Assembly (NCBI RefSeq): GCF_011397635.1
Contig: NC_064753.1
Span: 37,987,822 to 38,051,821, forward strand
Length of the DNA stretch: 64,000 nucleotides
Direction of reading: 5' to 3'
Origin: Epinephelus fuscoguttatus
Lineage: Eukaryota > Chordata > Actinopteri > Perciformes > Serranidae
In this document: positions 12,192 through 22,000 of the stretch, piece by piece
Numbering within the stretch: position 1 is the stretch's first letter
How the letters are laid out: every line of letters starts with the position of its first letter
Position numbers and translations under genes: made by a program
The notes under the pieces: model-generated
The model's input: the letters and a program-made list of their open reading frames with translations, nothing else
The model's database searches: none
What the model was told of the DNA's origin: nothing

Positions 12192-13096
12192 CACATGTAT
12201 GTTTAAGTATTGGCACTGGTAATTAAACTGCGTACCTCAACTCTTGGATGGGACCCTGAATATGATGTTAGCTGCACTTTCTTGCAATGTGTAAAGTGAA
12301 GAAGCTTTACTGACATGCAATTATTTTTTTAGTTACAAAACATGAAGAATTTTAATCAAATTTGCGAAGGAAAATTGTCCGGTAAAGAACATCCCACACA
12401 CTCTTAAAACCTGTCTAAACATGTGATAGGTACCTTGATGTGATGGTGAACCGCTCTGTTTGCTGTACAATCATCTGCTGCAGATGAAGGCTTCAGACGG
12501 CACAGACTGTCTCTGTCTTGTGAGCAGGGAGGACAGTCGGGGGTCCAGGGGAGGCTGGCCATCCGGTGCAGGGTGATGGGTCTTTTTGTGCAGCGCAGAG
12601 CCGAGTGAGTTGGGTTCTGGCTGGTGGATGGGGGCACACTGAGGGAGGGTTGGCTACAAAATCTCTGGTTAGGCCCTGAGCCCCACTCTGCTCTGGACAA
12701 AGGTCCGTCAGTGTCAATGGTTCTATCCCGAGCTGTTTGTCCCCTCAGGGCCTGCAGGGAAATAGGACTTTGCAGTCGGATGTTGGCCACACGGGGGATG
12801 AAGTGCCTCAGGGTGGACGGCCCGTGGTGTGAAGGCGTCCCCGGATTCAGCTGGGCAAAATCTGAGTCTATGCAAAGGTCGCTCTTCAGGGGCTGATCCT
12901 CCAGAGACGTCAGCGAATCGTTGCGCAGACGGCTGTATTTGGTGCGCTTCAGCATGCCTGGGGAAAACAAAACAGAAAGTGTGACAATCAGATATGCAGC
13001 ACAGTGATCCCCATTGTCAGTATGTCTGTAAAGTGATGAGCTACCTGGTAAGAGTCCTTTCTGTGATTTGAACCTGGGTATGGTTGGCTCTCTCAT
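454..13096 (-). CDS. shc4: SHC-transforming protein 4 (partial; 12 coding exons found)
   Basis: Phosphotyrosine adaptor that couples receptor tyrosine kinases to Grb2/Ras at the membrane. Coding exons in transcript order: 13096-13045, 12957-12434, 9339-9269, 6988-6928, 6831-6724, 6609-6556, 3385-3334, 3236-3110, 2458-2266, 1354-1282, 801-717, 601-454. All have GT-AG borders, and phases agree from 9339 onward. The first two encode the SHC4-type N-terminus (PGMLKRTKYSRLRND). The next six encode the PTB domain (REAISRLCE, NLQFSG, ISFASGGDP, ACHILEC). Then comes CH1 with HDYYNVIPGK (about residue 382) and YENC (about 424), both likely Grb2-type tyrosine sites. SH2 begins at EGWFHGR and carries FLVRES with the binding Arg near 486. 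The exon finishing SH2 lies left of the window. The first PTB strand (human SHC4 has a GMNYCVR-like end here) was not found, so a short in-frame exon between 9340 and 12433 is probably missing. The start Met at 13096 is favoured by alignment to human; an in-frame Met at 13132 is possible. SHC4 is preferred over SHC2/SHC3 because of the N-terminus and the neighbouring genes. Confidence 0.9.
1865..2165. repeat. Decayed GTGGTGGAA-type MITE fragment in shc4 intron
   Basis: GTGGTGGAAGAAG with the following stepwise AGTAAAAGT/CTGTTACAAGTAAAG pattern resembles the element at 50880-51436. It is truncated and no second terminus was found. Confidence 0.5.
3386..5454. other. shc4 intron, mostly unassigned
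   Basis: No exon was found. The part at 3640-4020 looks like decayed repeat. The part at 4780-4880 is AT-rich with TAATTAATTAA, which is homeodomain-like but unspecific. No RNA gene was seen. Confidence 0.4.
5455..6053 (+). mobile_element. TTAA-started interspersed repeat, first copy
   Basis: It begins TTAAAGGGACAGTTCACCCC and continues with AAAAATACATATTTT and GATATC...GAGATGTCTGCCTTCTC. The same order recurs in the next copy at 6054. It contains a perfect 21-bp inverted repeat at 5648-5694. Superfamily was not proven; the TTAA start is compatible with a piggyBac-type MITE. Confidence 0.55.
5648..5694. repeat. Perfect 21-bp inverted repeat with 5-bp loop
   Basis: Arms 5648-5668 (AAGATATGCAAAAAAATCCT plus C) and 5674-5694 are exact reverse complements, separated by AGGAG. 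It can extrude as a hairpin on either strand. Confidence 0.9.
6054..6250 (+). mobile_element. Truncated second copy of the TTAA-started repeat
   Basis: TTAAAGGGACATTTCACCCT followed by AAATCAAAAATACATATTTT and GATATCTGCC..GAGATGTCTGCCTTCTC matches 5455-5600 in the same orientation, with a deletion of roughly 50 bp. Confidence 0.6.
6902..6917. repeat. (GT)n tract beside shc4 PTB exon
   Basis: The tract is (CA)n on the shc4 transcript, about 10 nt after the 5' splice site of the 61-nt exon 6928-6988. Confidence 0.9.
6992..7013. repeat. (CA)n tract beside shc4 PTB exon
   Basis: The tract is (UG)n on the shc4 transcript and occupies the place of the polypyrimidine tract directly before the 3' splice site of exon 6928-6988. 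Confidence 0.9.
7205..7335. repeat. Decayed stepwise ACTTGAGTA-type MITE fragment
   Basis: GTGGTGAAGTGTAACTAAAT followed by ACATTTACTCTAGTACAATA and CTTGAGTACAA resembles the termini of the element at 50880-51436. Only one end is present. Confidence 0.55.
7618..8400 (-). pseudogene. Decayed non-LTR retrotransposon ORF2 C-terminus
   Basis: The minus-strand reading includes MTPKDELLSDYLRQQKP, EEVADIKKSYLAGLKESTEA, a CCHC-like cysteine/histidine array (CRLCRDAPETVQHIIAGC), YGLEVPRSEW and, after a frame change, KLGEWLQQIPGT. This is the end of a teleost LINE-type reverse transcriptase polyprotein. It is broken by an in-frame stop near 8259 and by a frameshift or deletion near 7800-7820. It sits in the shc4 intron between exons 6928-6988 and 9269-9339, on the same strand as shc4. 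The exact clade was not determined. Confidence 0.75.
8414..8485. repeat. (TA)/(TATG)-rich low-complexity tract
   Basis: Alternating TATATGTA/TACATA sequence borders the LINE remnant, and could be its decayed tail target or an independent microsatellite. Confidence 0.7.
9203..9249. repeat. (TG)n microsatellite, about 23 units
   Basis: It begins 20 nt from the 5' splice site of shc4 exon 9269-9339 and reads (CA)n on the transcript. Confidence 0.95.
9835..9946. repeat. Imperfect 56-bp tandem duplication
   Basis: GCTCTCTC-TGCCTTAAGGCTTTC...GGCAGAGGGG at 9835 is followed by GCTCTCTCTACCTTAGTCTTTC...GCAGAGAGGCC at 9891. This lies in a transcribed-repeat-like block in a shc4 intron. Confidence 0.6.
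10530..10725 (+). repeat. Teleost interspersed repeat fragment
   Basis: The order CAACCTCAAGGTGGCGTTAA, CATCCTCTGGAGACCATGA, GCCAATCCATCCACTAGTAG, TTGAGATATTTCAGTC then GTGGTGGACTTGACC is recognised as a common fish repeat. Class was not assigned. Confidence 0.55.
11972..12000. repeat. (AC)n microsatellite
   Basis: About 14 AC units. A complementary (GT)n tract lies 146 bp away. Confidence 0.95.
12147..12190. repeat. (GT)n microsatellite
   Basis: About 22 GT units, in opposite sense to the (AC)n at 11972-12000. Confidence 0.95.
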
Positions 13097-13725
13097 AATC
13101 AGGGAACTGGACAAAGGACAGCACTGGGACAAAGTAGAAAAGAGAAAAGGAAATCCTGCCAGGAATTAGGCCAACAGTCACAGTTATTACACACCTCATA
13201 ATGTAGATATGGCTACAGACAGCAACAAACAGGAGAGGCATGAAATGCATTAAGTTGATCAGCTGATATCTTGGAAACTATCTTAGCATGTAGCGTACTA
13301 TGTCCTCAGATAATTACTGTTCGTGACAGTAGATTCAACTCACCAGTGTGGGACTGGGGATGTCCTGTGTAGTCTAAAGTCCAGTCTGCTCTGCTCCAGT
13401 CACGCTGAGCACAGTCCCATCATAATGACCCATACACTTTCTCAGTCAGTAGCCCGGCTTCCAGCTCTGCTTCACCTCCACATCAACTTTCCTCCCCTCT
13501 GTCTTTTTCTTTCTGAGGCACAGCAGCTTTTATGAATGAACTTTTCTCTTTTTTTTTTTTATGAATGAGAGGCTCTCGCTCACTTCCTCTGTCTCCCCTA
13601 TGACGGTGCATGCAGATGAATGTGTGAATGGAGCGGAGGAAAGATTGACAGACGGCCCCTAAGGCTCTCTTCCCCTCCCTCACCCATAAACTACCATCCA
13701 ATCACAGGCGGGTAGGGTGACTCAT

Positions 13726-13752
13726 GCTGTACACACACACACACACACACAC
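13726..13752. repeat. (AC)n microsatellite upstream of shc4
   Basis: About 13 units. An AP-1-like TGACTCA lies just before it at about 13718. Confidence 0.9.
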
Positions 13753-14699
13753 TCACACTTATACACTGAAGCAGAGCCAATACAGTACATGAGTGCTCTA
13801 TTCCTTTATTCTAACATCAGTTCCACCTCAGAGATGCTGTTAAGGAGTGTTATACTCTGGCTTTCCTCCTAAAAAAAATGAGGATTTAAAATATTTTGAT
13901 TTGCACAATTACACAGTGTACAGAATGCATGTAATATTAAAATGACCTGCATTAACACACAGGAGGAAGAGGATTTAACTGAAACATTTGCATTTCCGTT
14001 TGATTCCAATCAGAGCATAATGCCAGGCGCCTGACCAAAGAGTGTTTTACATACTGTACTCATTCCTGATTACAAGATTATAATCTAACCACCGCAAAAA
14101 AGGCAGGCAGAGCGTAGAGGGACTTCTACATGTACAGTAGACCTGGAAATACAGGTTAAATTTCAGAAATATAAGAGTGTAAAACAATTTCTTACTTCAG
14201 GATATTTCTTTAAAACAAATTACATACAGTTTTTTTTCTGATTGCTTTGGCAATATCTTTGAAACTATATGCTAATTTTGCAAAACTTGACATTATAACC
14301 ACAAAACCTTACAAGAGACCAGTAAAACATTATACATCTGTTGCAAAAGCAAACAATTCTTGCAAACCTTTTTTTAAAAAATGTGTTTTGCATCAATAGA
14401 GCACAACTACACAGTATAAATAAGAAACACGTAACATTTCTATTAGAAAGGAAAAATTGAAAAATTAGGGTAAATCTCTCCTTTTCTGTGGGTCTGGCTG
14501 TAAGACTTTATCCACATCTCTCTGTCTCTCTGACCTCCATTTCTGTCAAAATCTTTACCTGTGGCCTATTTATAGTGCTCAAGCTCGGATTTGCAAGCGA
14601 ACTCATTATCTAAAAGTGTTTCACATGTGTTAGTGTGGAAAGGCAATAAGCAAAATAGTGGAGCAATGTAGAGACCGATGTTCACAGTTTTGCTAGGCC

Positions 14700-15185
14700 T
14701 TAATTATATTGCAAACCATCTTATATCGTATATCTAGACTCCCTATCACCTAATGTTCCTTCATGAACCCTGAGATCCTCCACAGCTGCACTTTTAAATG
14801 TCCCTAATGTCACTACAAAAACCTTTGGGGATGCTTCCTTTAGTTACTCAGCCCCCAAAATATGGAACACCCTGCCTTAAAATATTAGACTTGCTGGCTG
14901 GACAGTTTTAAACAACAACAACAACATATCTTTTTAATATAGCCTATAACTAGCAGATACATGTTTTAATATTTTAATAGGCTATGTATTTTTCTAATTA
15001 CTTTATTAATTGATTGATTGATTAATTTATTTATTTATCCCTCCCAATTTTCCTTGAATGGGTGTTGTATAATTGTATGGTTTATTTGCTGTTTGTCTCT
15101 GCTGCTGAATTGTAAAGTACTTTCTGCACTTCCATGCATTCTGTCCATGAAAGGTGCAATATAAATAAAGTTAATTAATCAATTG
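14700..15185 (+). mobile_element. 3' end of a non-LTR retrotransposon (L2/Rex1-like)
   Basis: The plus strand encodes TKTFGDASFSYSAPKIWNTL, matching the typical C-terminal motif of fish L2/Rex1-type reverse transcriptase proteins. This is followed by an untranslated tail ending AAAGGTGCAATATAAATAAA and an ATTAATC-type tail. Upstream coding sequence is out of frame, so it is 5'-truncated and inactive. Confidence 0.7.
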
Positions 15186-16849
15186 ATTAATTCAAGGGTA
15201 ACACAGTTAAATGTGTTCACAGTTTTGCAAAAAGTTTGTTATAAAGTTACAAACTGAGTGTAACGCAGATAATGTATATTCAGTTTGGCACACTTGCTAC
15301 CAGTGTTAATGGTTTCAGAAATAGTGCTCACTGTTGGTGTGTAAGCATTCAGAAAGAAACTATATTACAGATTACTTGACAATTGCATACTAGGCAAGTC
15401 TTCAAGTCTGAGTGCAATAACAGTGTACAGCTGGGATTTGTCTCCTCCCAGTGGACGTTTGGCAAAACTGCAATCTAGGCCTATACTACAGTAATAATTA
15501 TTTTAATGAGCAATTATCTGAGGACTATTTTCCTCAATTAACTAATGCATTGTTTGTTGCAAAATAGTAAAAATGATGAATAAAAAAAATGATAAGAGAT
15601 ATGATTCGACAAGAATGTTTTAGCCAACCAACAGTCCAAAACCCAAGGATACAAAATTGACTATCAAATACAAGTTGCAGTTGTGTAGCAGTTTCATCAA
15701 TATCATAGTCTAAAGACTGACGGTTAGCATACCAAGTACATTTGCTTCATCTATGGTATTTAGTTCTACCATTTAACTGTTGCTGTTTCAAAAAAATATT
15801 TCAAGATTATACTCATGTCTGTCTGGACAGTATTTTGTGAAATGAAAAGCATTTATTATTTTCGTCATGTAGGATTTAGGGGTATATGACAGAAAATGTA
15901 ACATAGTATATAATAAGTACGTTTTCATTAATATATAAGCACCTGAATATGAGAGTTGTGGTGTTTTCCTCACCTTACAATGAGCCGTTGATATCGGCAA
16001 CAGGAGTTCGCCATATTGCTCCGCCATGTTATTTCTACAGTAGCCCAGAATGGGCAAACCGGGCCAGCTTCGTTTTCGCATCGGCTTCCGTAGTTAGAAG
16101 CCCTTCCGCTACGAATCAGAGAAACACTGATTTGTAGCGTGAAATTTCTTTATTCAGTATTTTGTAAAATTTTGAATCACCTTGTCCATTTGTTTTGGAC
16201 AGTATAAAAGTATAGTATAAATTGGCTTCTGAGAAAATCAAATTCTGAATGTCTGAGTCGTAAGTTATCAGAGAAAAGGGTAAATCACATTAGCGGGTGC
16301 TTGCTAGCGACTAGCCAAACAGCATAGGTGAAAGACTGATTTGTAATTTCAAACTCAGCGTTTTCACCGGTTTTAAATCACCTGGTTCGTTTAGTTTGGA
16401 AAGGTATAGTCCTCTGCAGATAATTCGGCTCCAATCCTATCTGGGAGTTCACAGGGCCATTGTAACAAATGGAAATAAAAATTAAAACCTTAATATTTTG
16501 GAAGAAGGTCATCATACCGTGAAAAATCTCATACCCTTGGTTACCACTGCCATACTGTAGCTATACCCACCTATTAGCCAAAAAGCCATTGGAGTAGATA
16601 GGAGAATATACCCACTGCATCTACCTAGTAGTATGCCTACATTATCAACTACCACTACACTGCTGGTTGCAACACTGTATACAAACCAAGAAAAGCATTA
16701 TATCTTGACATTTTAGGATCTGGAAAAATATCATATTTGGCTTTTTTTTGCTTGAAGAGTGACTGAAATTATAAATCGATTATCAAACTAGTTTATTTTC
16801 TGTTTTCAGGATGTAGGACAAGTGGATAGAGAACAAGACATCAGTCAAA

Positions 16850-19029
16850 GGATTTACTTAAACAACATTTTAATGATGTTAATCATCAGTCCATATAGGT
16901 TAAGAGCGATAACAGGATTATGAGAAACAGCCTATAACAATGTTGCTAGTGATGTACAGTCTGAAGGAGACGGTCTTAAATATCCATATAAAGACGAGGA
17001 ACACACTGAAAAAAGTACTTCATTGAACCGTTTTTTCTTTTTTCTTTTTTTTGTTCACATTAGTTACAAGACCTTTACCAGTACTGTATTTACATAGTGC
17101 AAAAAAACACACTTGCTGTCAATTAACATACTTCAAACACTTTGATGGAAGTCATAGCAACAAGAAGCCTACACACAGCATACCTTTAATCAAACTAGAA
17201 ATACTCTCATTATCCCAAGTATGATATTGAGTACACTGTCATCTCCCATCTCAGGGCTTCACATTGCATACAGCCCGACATACTGCATTTACACACACCG
17301 CAACATCATCGACTGGCTGAGATCTCACTGTGATTCACTATCAAATACCATGATCAAATTGGATTCCAACTGTTAACATGTTAAAACTATCAAATGGCTT
17401 TAAGAACATGATGATTGTATTTTTTTAATACAATGCAAAATCAAAATCTCTTTTGTACACTTGTATTTACAAGGGTTTATCATTAGCATGTGCATGACTG
17501 TGACGACTTGTCTGCCCTCCGGTGGTGACTCCACCCTGATGAGGGAGCCTTACAGCTGTGGTGAATTGACTTGAAGCTGGGGGTTGCAGCTGGGTGCCCA
17601 CAAAACATGTCTATAAAATCAGCAAGAGCTCTACAAGGATTCATATGTAAGCAACCAGATCTTTTTATTTGTAAACTTGGATTTTGTTAAACGTCATGAA
17701 TACCAGCAAACACCTGCTTGTCATACTGGTTAATTTAAGCAGAATTTTTGAAGGAAAGAGAGTGAACACTGGTGAAAACAATGATTTAGACCAACTTTCT
17801 AATACCCTGATTCTTTCAAAATGTCGTAAACTAACCAGACAGATCTAAGGCTGTAAAACTAAGTTCTCTGTCTAACTGCTTATTTACCAGAACACTTGCA
17901 AAATGTCTTTGTGGATGGAGGAATTAAAAAGATCTCAATGTTTGGGCGTCATGAGAGTGCCCCCCCTATCTGATACAAACACCAACAGCGAGAACAAAAC
18001 AGGAGCACTTTTTTGTATGAAGCACAGACAGCATCAGGGAATTTGAGACAATTCCAGTCAGAGGAAAACAACCAGAATAGTTTCACACTAGGCAAGATCA
18101 ATATGACAAACCATTATATACTGTAGTAGAACCACATAGACGAGGTTATATACACAAAGCTTGTTTTGCTTCTTAGAAGTTAAAGTCATCTGAATCATCT
18201 GAATACAGAATGGGACACTTATTATTTGAACATTAAAAAAAAAAAAAAAAAAACACTCTGTAAAGACTGACAGGGCGGGAGTGGTTTTGGTAGAAAGACA
18301 GAACCCCTGACACTGTAATATTCTGTGAGGAAAGGTAAATACCAACCAAGAAGTAATTTAGAAATGCATGTCTCTCCTTCCCTCGTGGAGCGGGTGAAAA
18401 ACACACATTATTTACAAAGATAAAGCCAAAGAACACAGCAAAAATAAATGCAAACTATGTGCCTGTAAACACACACACACACACACACACACGCACGCAC
18501 AAGCACACAAACACTTGCAGAGCTGTAAACCTTCTGAGCTCTGTATAAAGTAAGATGGGAGCTGAAAGGTTCCAACCTTCCTCCTCTGTGAGCTAGAGAC
18601 AGCAGTTCAACTTTTTTTTTTTTTTTTTAGTGCTCAACACTTGCTCCCAGAAATGTCCCTGACTCTAAAAGAGTTCAGCTTCGGAGGAGGAAAGTCACAA
18701 ACTTCCCTCTGGATTCAAGTGTAGCAGGTTATGGGCCGAAGAAGTGAGGGCGTCCTTTCTAAATTACAAGACTAGTGTTGAAGTCAGGTAGTGTCCCTCA
18801 GACTGGTTGTTGTTTGGTCTGCGACGCTGTGTGAGTTGGTCAGGTTGTCTGTAATGTGTGTGACTGTTGGTCAGTTGGTTGGATACCTGAGATTATGTCT
18901 GGTGTCAGGGGTTAGAGACAAAGGAGAAAAGCTGCTGGTTGCTGTGACGACAGATGTGAGAGCAATGAAGGACAGAGGGGATGAGTATATGTAAGAGCAG
19001 ACTGAGGAAGAGGAGGAGGAAAGGTGACA
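16850..19029 (-). other. secisbp2l: secisbp2l 3' untranslated region (extent inferred)
   Basis: This is non-coding sequence downstream of the secisbp2l stop codon. Candidate polyadenylation signals on the minus strand are ATTAAA near 16870-16875 and AATAAA near 16793-16798, with an internal AATAAA near 17663. It contains a (CA)n tract at 18469-18492, read as (GU)n in the mRNA, and long A/T tracts at 18234-18253 and 18611-18628. The boundary at 16850 is a guess from the signal position. Confidence 0.5.
18469..18492. repeat. (AC)n tract in secisbp2l 3' UTR
   Basis: About 12 units, followed by degenerate ACGC/ACAC. In the mRNA it is (GU)n. Confidence 0.9.
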
Positions 19030-22000
19030 TCAACCAGTGACCTTCTTTGCCTCCACTTGCTCTTTGCCCTCCGTCCTCGTCTCTGTGATGTCCGCTGAAT
19101 CGAGGTCCTCCTCCTCTTCACTCTGCCCTCTCTCCTCTTCATCCTCCTCCTCTTCCTCCTCCTCTTCTGTACTCTCTTGGCTCTTTCCCAGCTGCAGGTT
19201 TTCCAAGGTCTTTGACACCCAGGATTCGATGCGGCTACTGAGGGTGGGCACCTCCACAGAGATGGGTTCTGGAGTGTAGTCCTCCTCCTCCTCTTCTTCC
19301 TCCTCTGCCTCTTCCAACATCCCCGGCACCAGGGTGGAAGTGGTGGAGGTGATGGAGGAGTTCAGCGGGCCCCTGCAGCTCCCGTCCAATGAGCCCGTCT
19401 CTGTGCTCTGCTGAGAGGCCAGTTCCAGCCGGTCATCGACCCTGACCTCGTCTCTCTCGCTGGTGCCTTGTGTCAGTGTTGGAGGTGCCGCCCTGGGCTG
19501 GGGAGCAGTAGGGCCAGGCGTGGTGGTGCTGGTGGGGGCTGCAAGAGTGTCACTCTCTTTCTGGGTGGCTGTGGGAGGTGCAGGGCGACTCGGCTCAGCT
19601 TCAACAGGCTCCAGGGCATCTGAAGTCTCCACCATACTCCTCCAGTTGGTCTCTGAAGGAATGAATGGATTTGTTATGCTCTATAACTGGTACTCTTACT
19701 TAAAGCTGGAGTTGGTAACTTTTATGAGAAAGTGACCCGGCCACCATGTTGAAAACATACCAAAATCAGCCAGAACATCTTACAGGTTAGCAGCACACTA
19801 AAATGTTTATGAAAACATTTGACGCGAGAAATAAACAATGCAGTAACTGAATTATGGTTCATATTTGATCAGCGCTGCCCAGTTTGGCAGTTTGACCACA
19901 GTTCATGAGCAGTGAACATTGACATGATTAACAGCTGTGTTGTGCTGTGTTCACACCAAATGTGACACAAATTTTCAAGTCCTGTTACTCGCACGAATAC
20001 TGCTGCTAGTATTTTTACTCTCCTAGTATTTAGCAACTGGCGAATATTCACTCTTAACAGCAGTGCTAACGTCTGTGTTGACAAACTGGGGAAGGCAGCT
20101 CACACATAACTTGGTTTTCAGTAAAGTACAACCGATAGCAGTAATCAAGTGATGTGAACACGGTAAACATGGAGGCTCCATGTTCTGAACCAGTATGAAC
20201 AAAGACAGCAACACTATTTATTATCACTGCAGCATATTACCACATCAATTCTTCTGTTGTTTACTTTCCAAAACTTAAATTTCGCTAAGCAACTCAACAA
20301 AAAAAAAAAGCTTCCACAAGTTATGACCATGTAGTGTTACGGCTTTGCTCACTAATCTCCAGCCCTCTTCACTCTGATTCTGTCTCTGTGCAGTGCTGAT
20401 GTTCAGTGGTAGAGCTCTGGGTGCCCACAGACAGCAACAATACATTTGTCCTTTAGTTCTGATTAGCGGTAACGTCAGGTGAATTTCAACTAGATCTCAA
20501 CACCGATAGGCTCTTGTGACTCAGCCTCACACAAATGTCTTTAGTTGTTTCATTCACGTCACTCGCATTGCCCGGTGTGAATTCACATCTTTTTGCACTT
20601 CTGCACTGATTTTGTATGAAATGTCACGTGTACAGTGTGAACACACCATACGAGACTCCTCAACTCTGATTGGTTGTTTTCATTCACATGCAAAGGATTC
20701 TTGCAAACACATTTTTTTATCCACAGACTATCTGTCTCATGTACTTCTGTCAGCGTGCAGTGACTGTTTCAGCAAATTTGACAAAAAGTTATTTTCATTA
20801 AAGTTACCCACTGTAGCTTTAGGTAACGAATCTAAATACATCTTCAACCACTGACTACAGATAAACCTAAAAAAAAAAATGAGCTCACCATACTCCTTTT
20901 CATTGACCTCTGAGATAGGCTCAGAGAAGATGGAGCAGAAGGAGATAGCTGAAGCGGCAGAGTGGTTGCGGGAGTGCCCCATGTGGTGTGGGACTTTCTT
21001 GTCATTTTTCAGAGCCTCCTCTGCCTGCTCCTGCTCCAGAGCTGACACCATGTCCTTGTAGGCCTTCCTAGCCTCTTCTGTCAGAGACACCAAACGGTTG
21101 AAGAGACCCTGAAGGAGGTAGAGGGATTTAACCAAGTTAGTAAAACACACACAAATGAAAAAAATCCAAGAGATGCTTATAGATGATCCTGTGTGGCTAA
21201 GGTCCCTATATGTCTCTACTGCACTCTGCTGACAACTACTGATCAATTAGGTGGATAGATCATACAGTACTAAGAGTCAAAGGGTTTTAGTGGATGGGAG
21301 TGACTTACCTCGGCTCCAGAGTAGTTGAAAATGCCAACCACGCTAACAGGCACTAGTTTATTGACGCAACGTCCAAGAGCTTTCCTGCCCAAGGCAAATA
21401 CAAACGGGATCTCCTGCTCCCTTGCCATGGCAATTACATTGTACAGAGCTTCATCCAGACCACCTGCAACACAGAAAACAATTAATGACACAAATGTATC
21501 AAACTTGAGAAAATAAATTAACAAAAACAACAGAAAAACCAGCTAATGACTATGCAAAAACATACTGTGTTGGGAATATCAAAATTTGGTCTGGTAGCTA
21601 AACAACTCAGCATCTATTAATATGTGACTACTGGGCTTGTGAACAGTGTATTTACTGTATGTATTTTTTTAAATGAAACTTCCAATTACTTAGTTGTTGC
21701 CCACTTTGGGGCAGCAGAAACAAGTTGTGAGCAAAACACTGACATATCATCACCTTTTAAAATGATATGATGAACACTTATACTTATTTATAAATCCAGC
21801 CGTTAAAGAACATTCTCATTCAGCAAGAGTCATATTTCTGGACACCTGGTGAATGTAAATCCAACATTCACTCATCTTCATCTTTGTTTTCAGCCTCTGC
21901 CAACTCTCTAAGTAAATATCACTATGTCCATCAGCTAGTCTGTCTTAAGGTGCTGAGCAGATAACATATAGTAGGTTTTTAAAGTTGTTTTTTTTTTTTA

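Larger units (their letters stand above)
9340..12433. other. Large shc4 intron interval; expected small exon not found
   Basis: This interval should contain a short exon for the first PTB strand. I searched the minus strand for a Tyr-x-Val-Arg ending before GT and found no match with a proper acceptor. It also holds the repeats listed at 9835, 10530, 11972 and 12147. Confidence 0.4.
13140..16849. other. Intergenic region between shc4 and secisbp2l
   Basis: It separates the shc4 5' end from the secisbp2l 3' end. It holds an (AC)n tract, a LINE 3' end at 14700-15185 and probable decayed MITE sequence around 15935-16450 (CTGATTTGTAGCG and CTGATTTGTAATTTC repeated). No EID1-like coding sequence was seen. 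Confidence 0.5.

Noticed and set aside
12236-12255. 20-nt segment with good AG and GTACGC borders on the minus strand, considered as the missing shc4 exon
   Set aside because: Both neighbours require an exon length divisible by three, and the 20 nt does not encode the expected Tyr-x-Val-Arg end.
12404-12433. Continuation of the shc4 exon 2 frame to a stop (VPITCLDRF)
   Set aside because: It lies beyond a GTACCT donor in frame with the PTB exons. Reading through would end the protein before the PTB domain.
13140-16849. Search for an intronless EID1 gene next to shc4
   Set aside because: No frame of suitable length or sequence was found on either strand.
19037-19279. Plus-strand serine-rich frame opposite the secisbp2l last exon
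   Set aside because: It is the mirror of the glutamate codon runs of secisbp2l and has no independent support.
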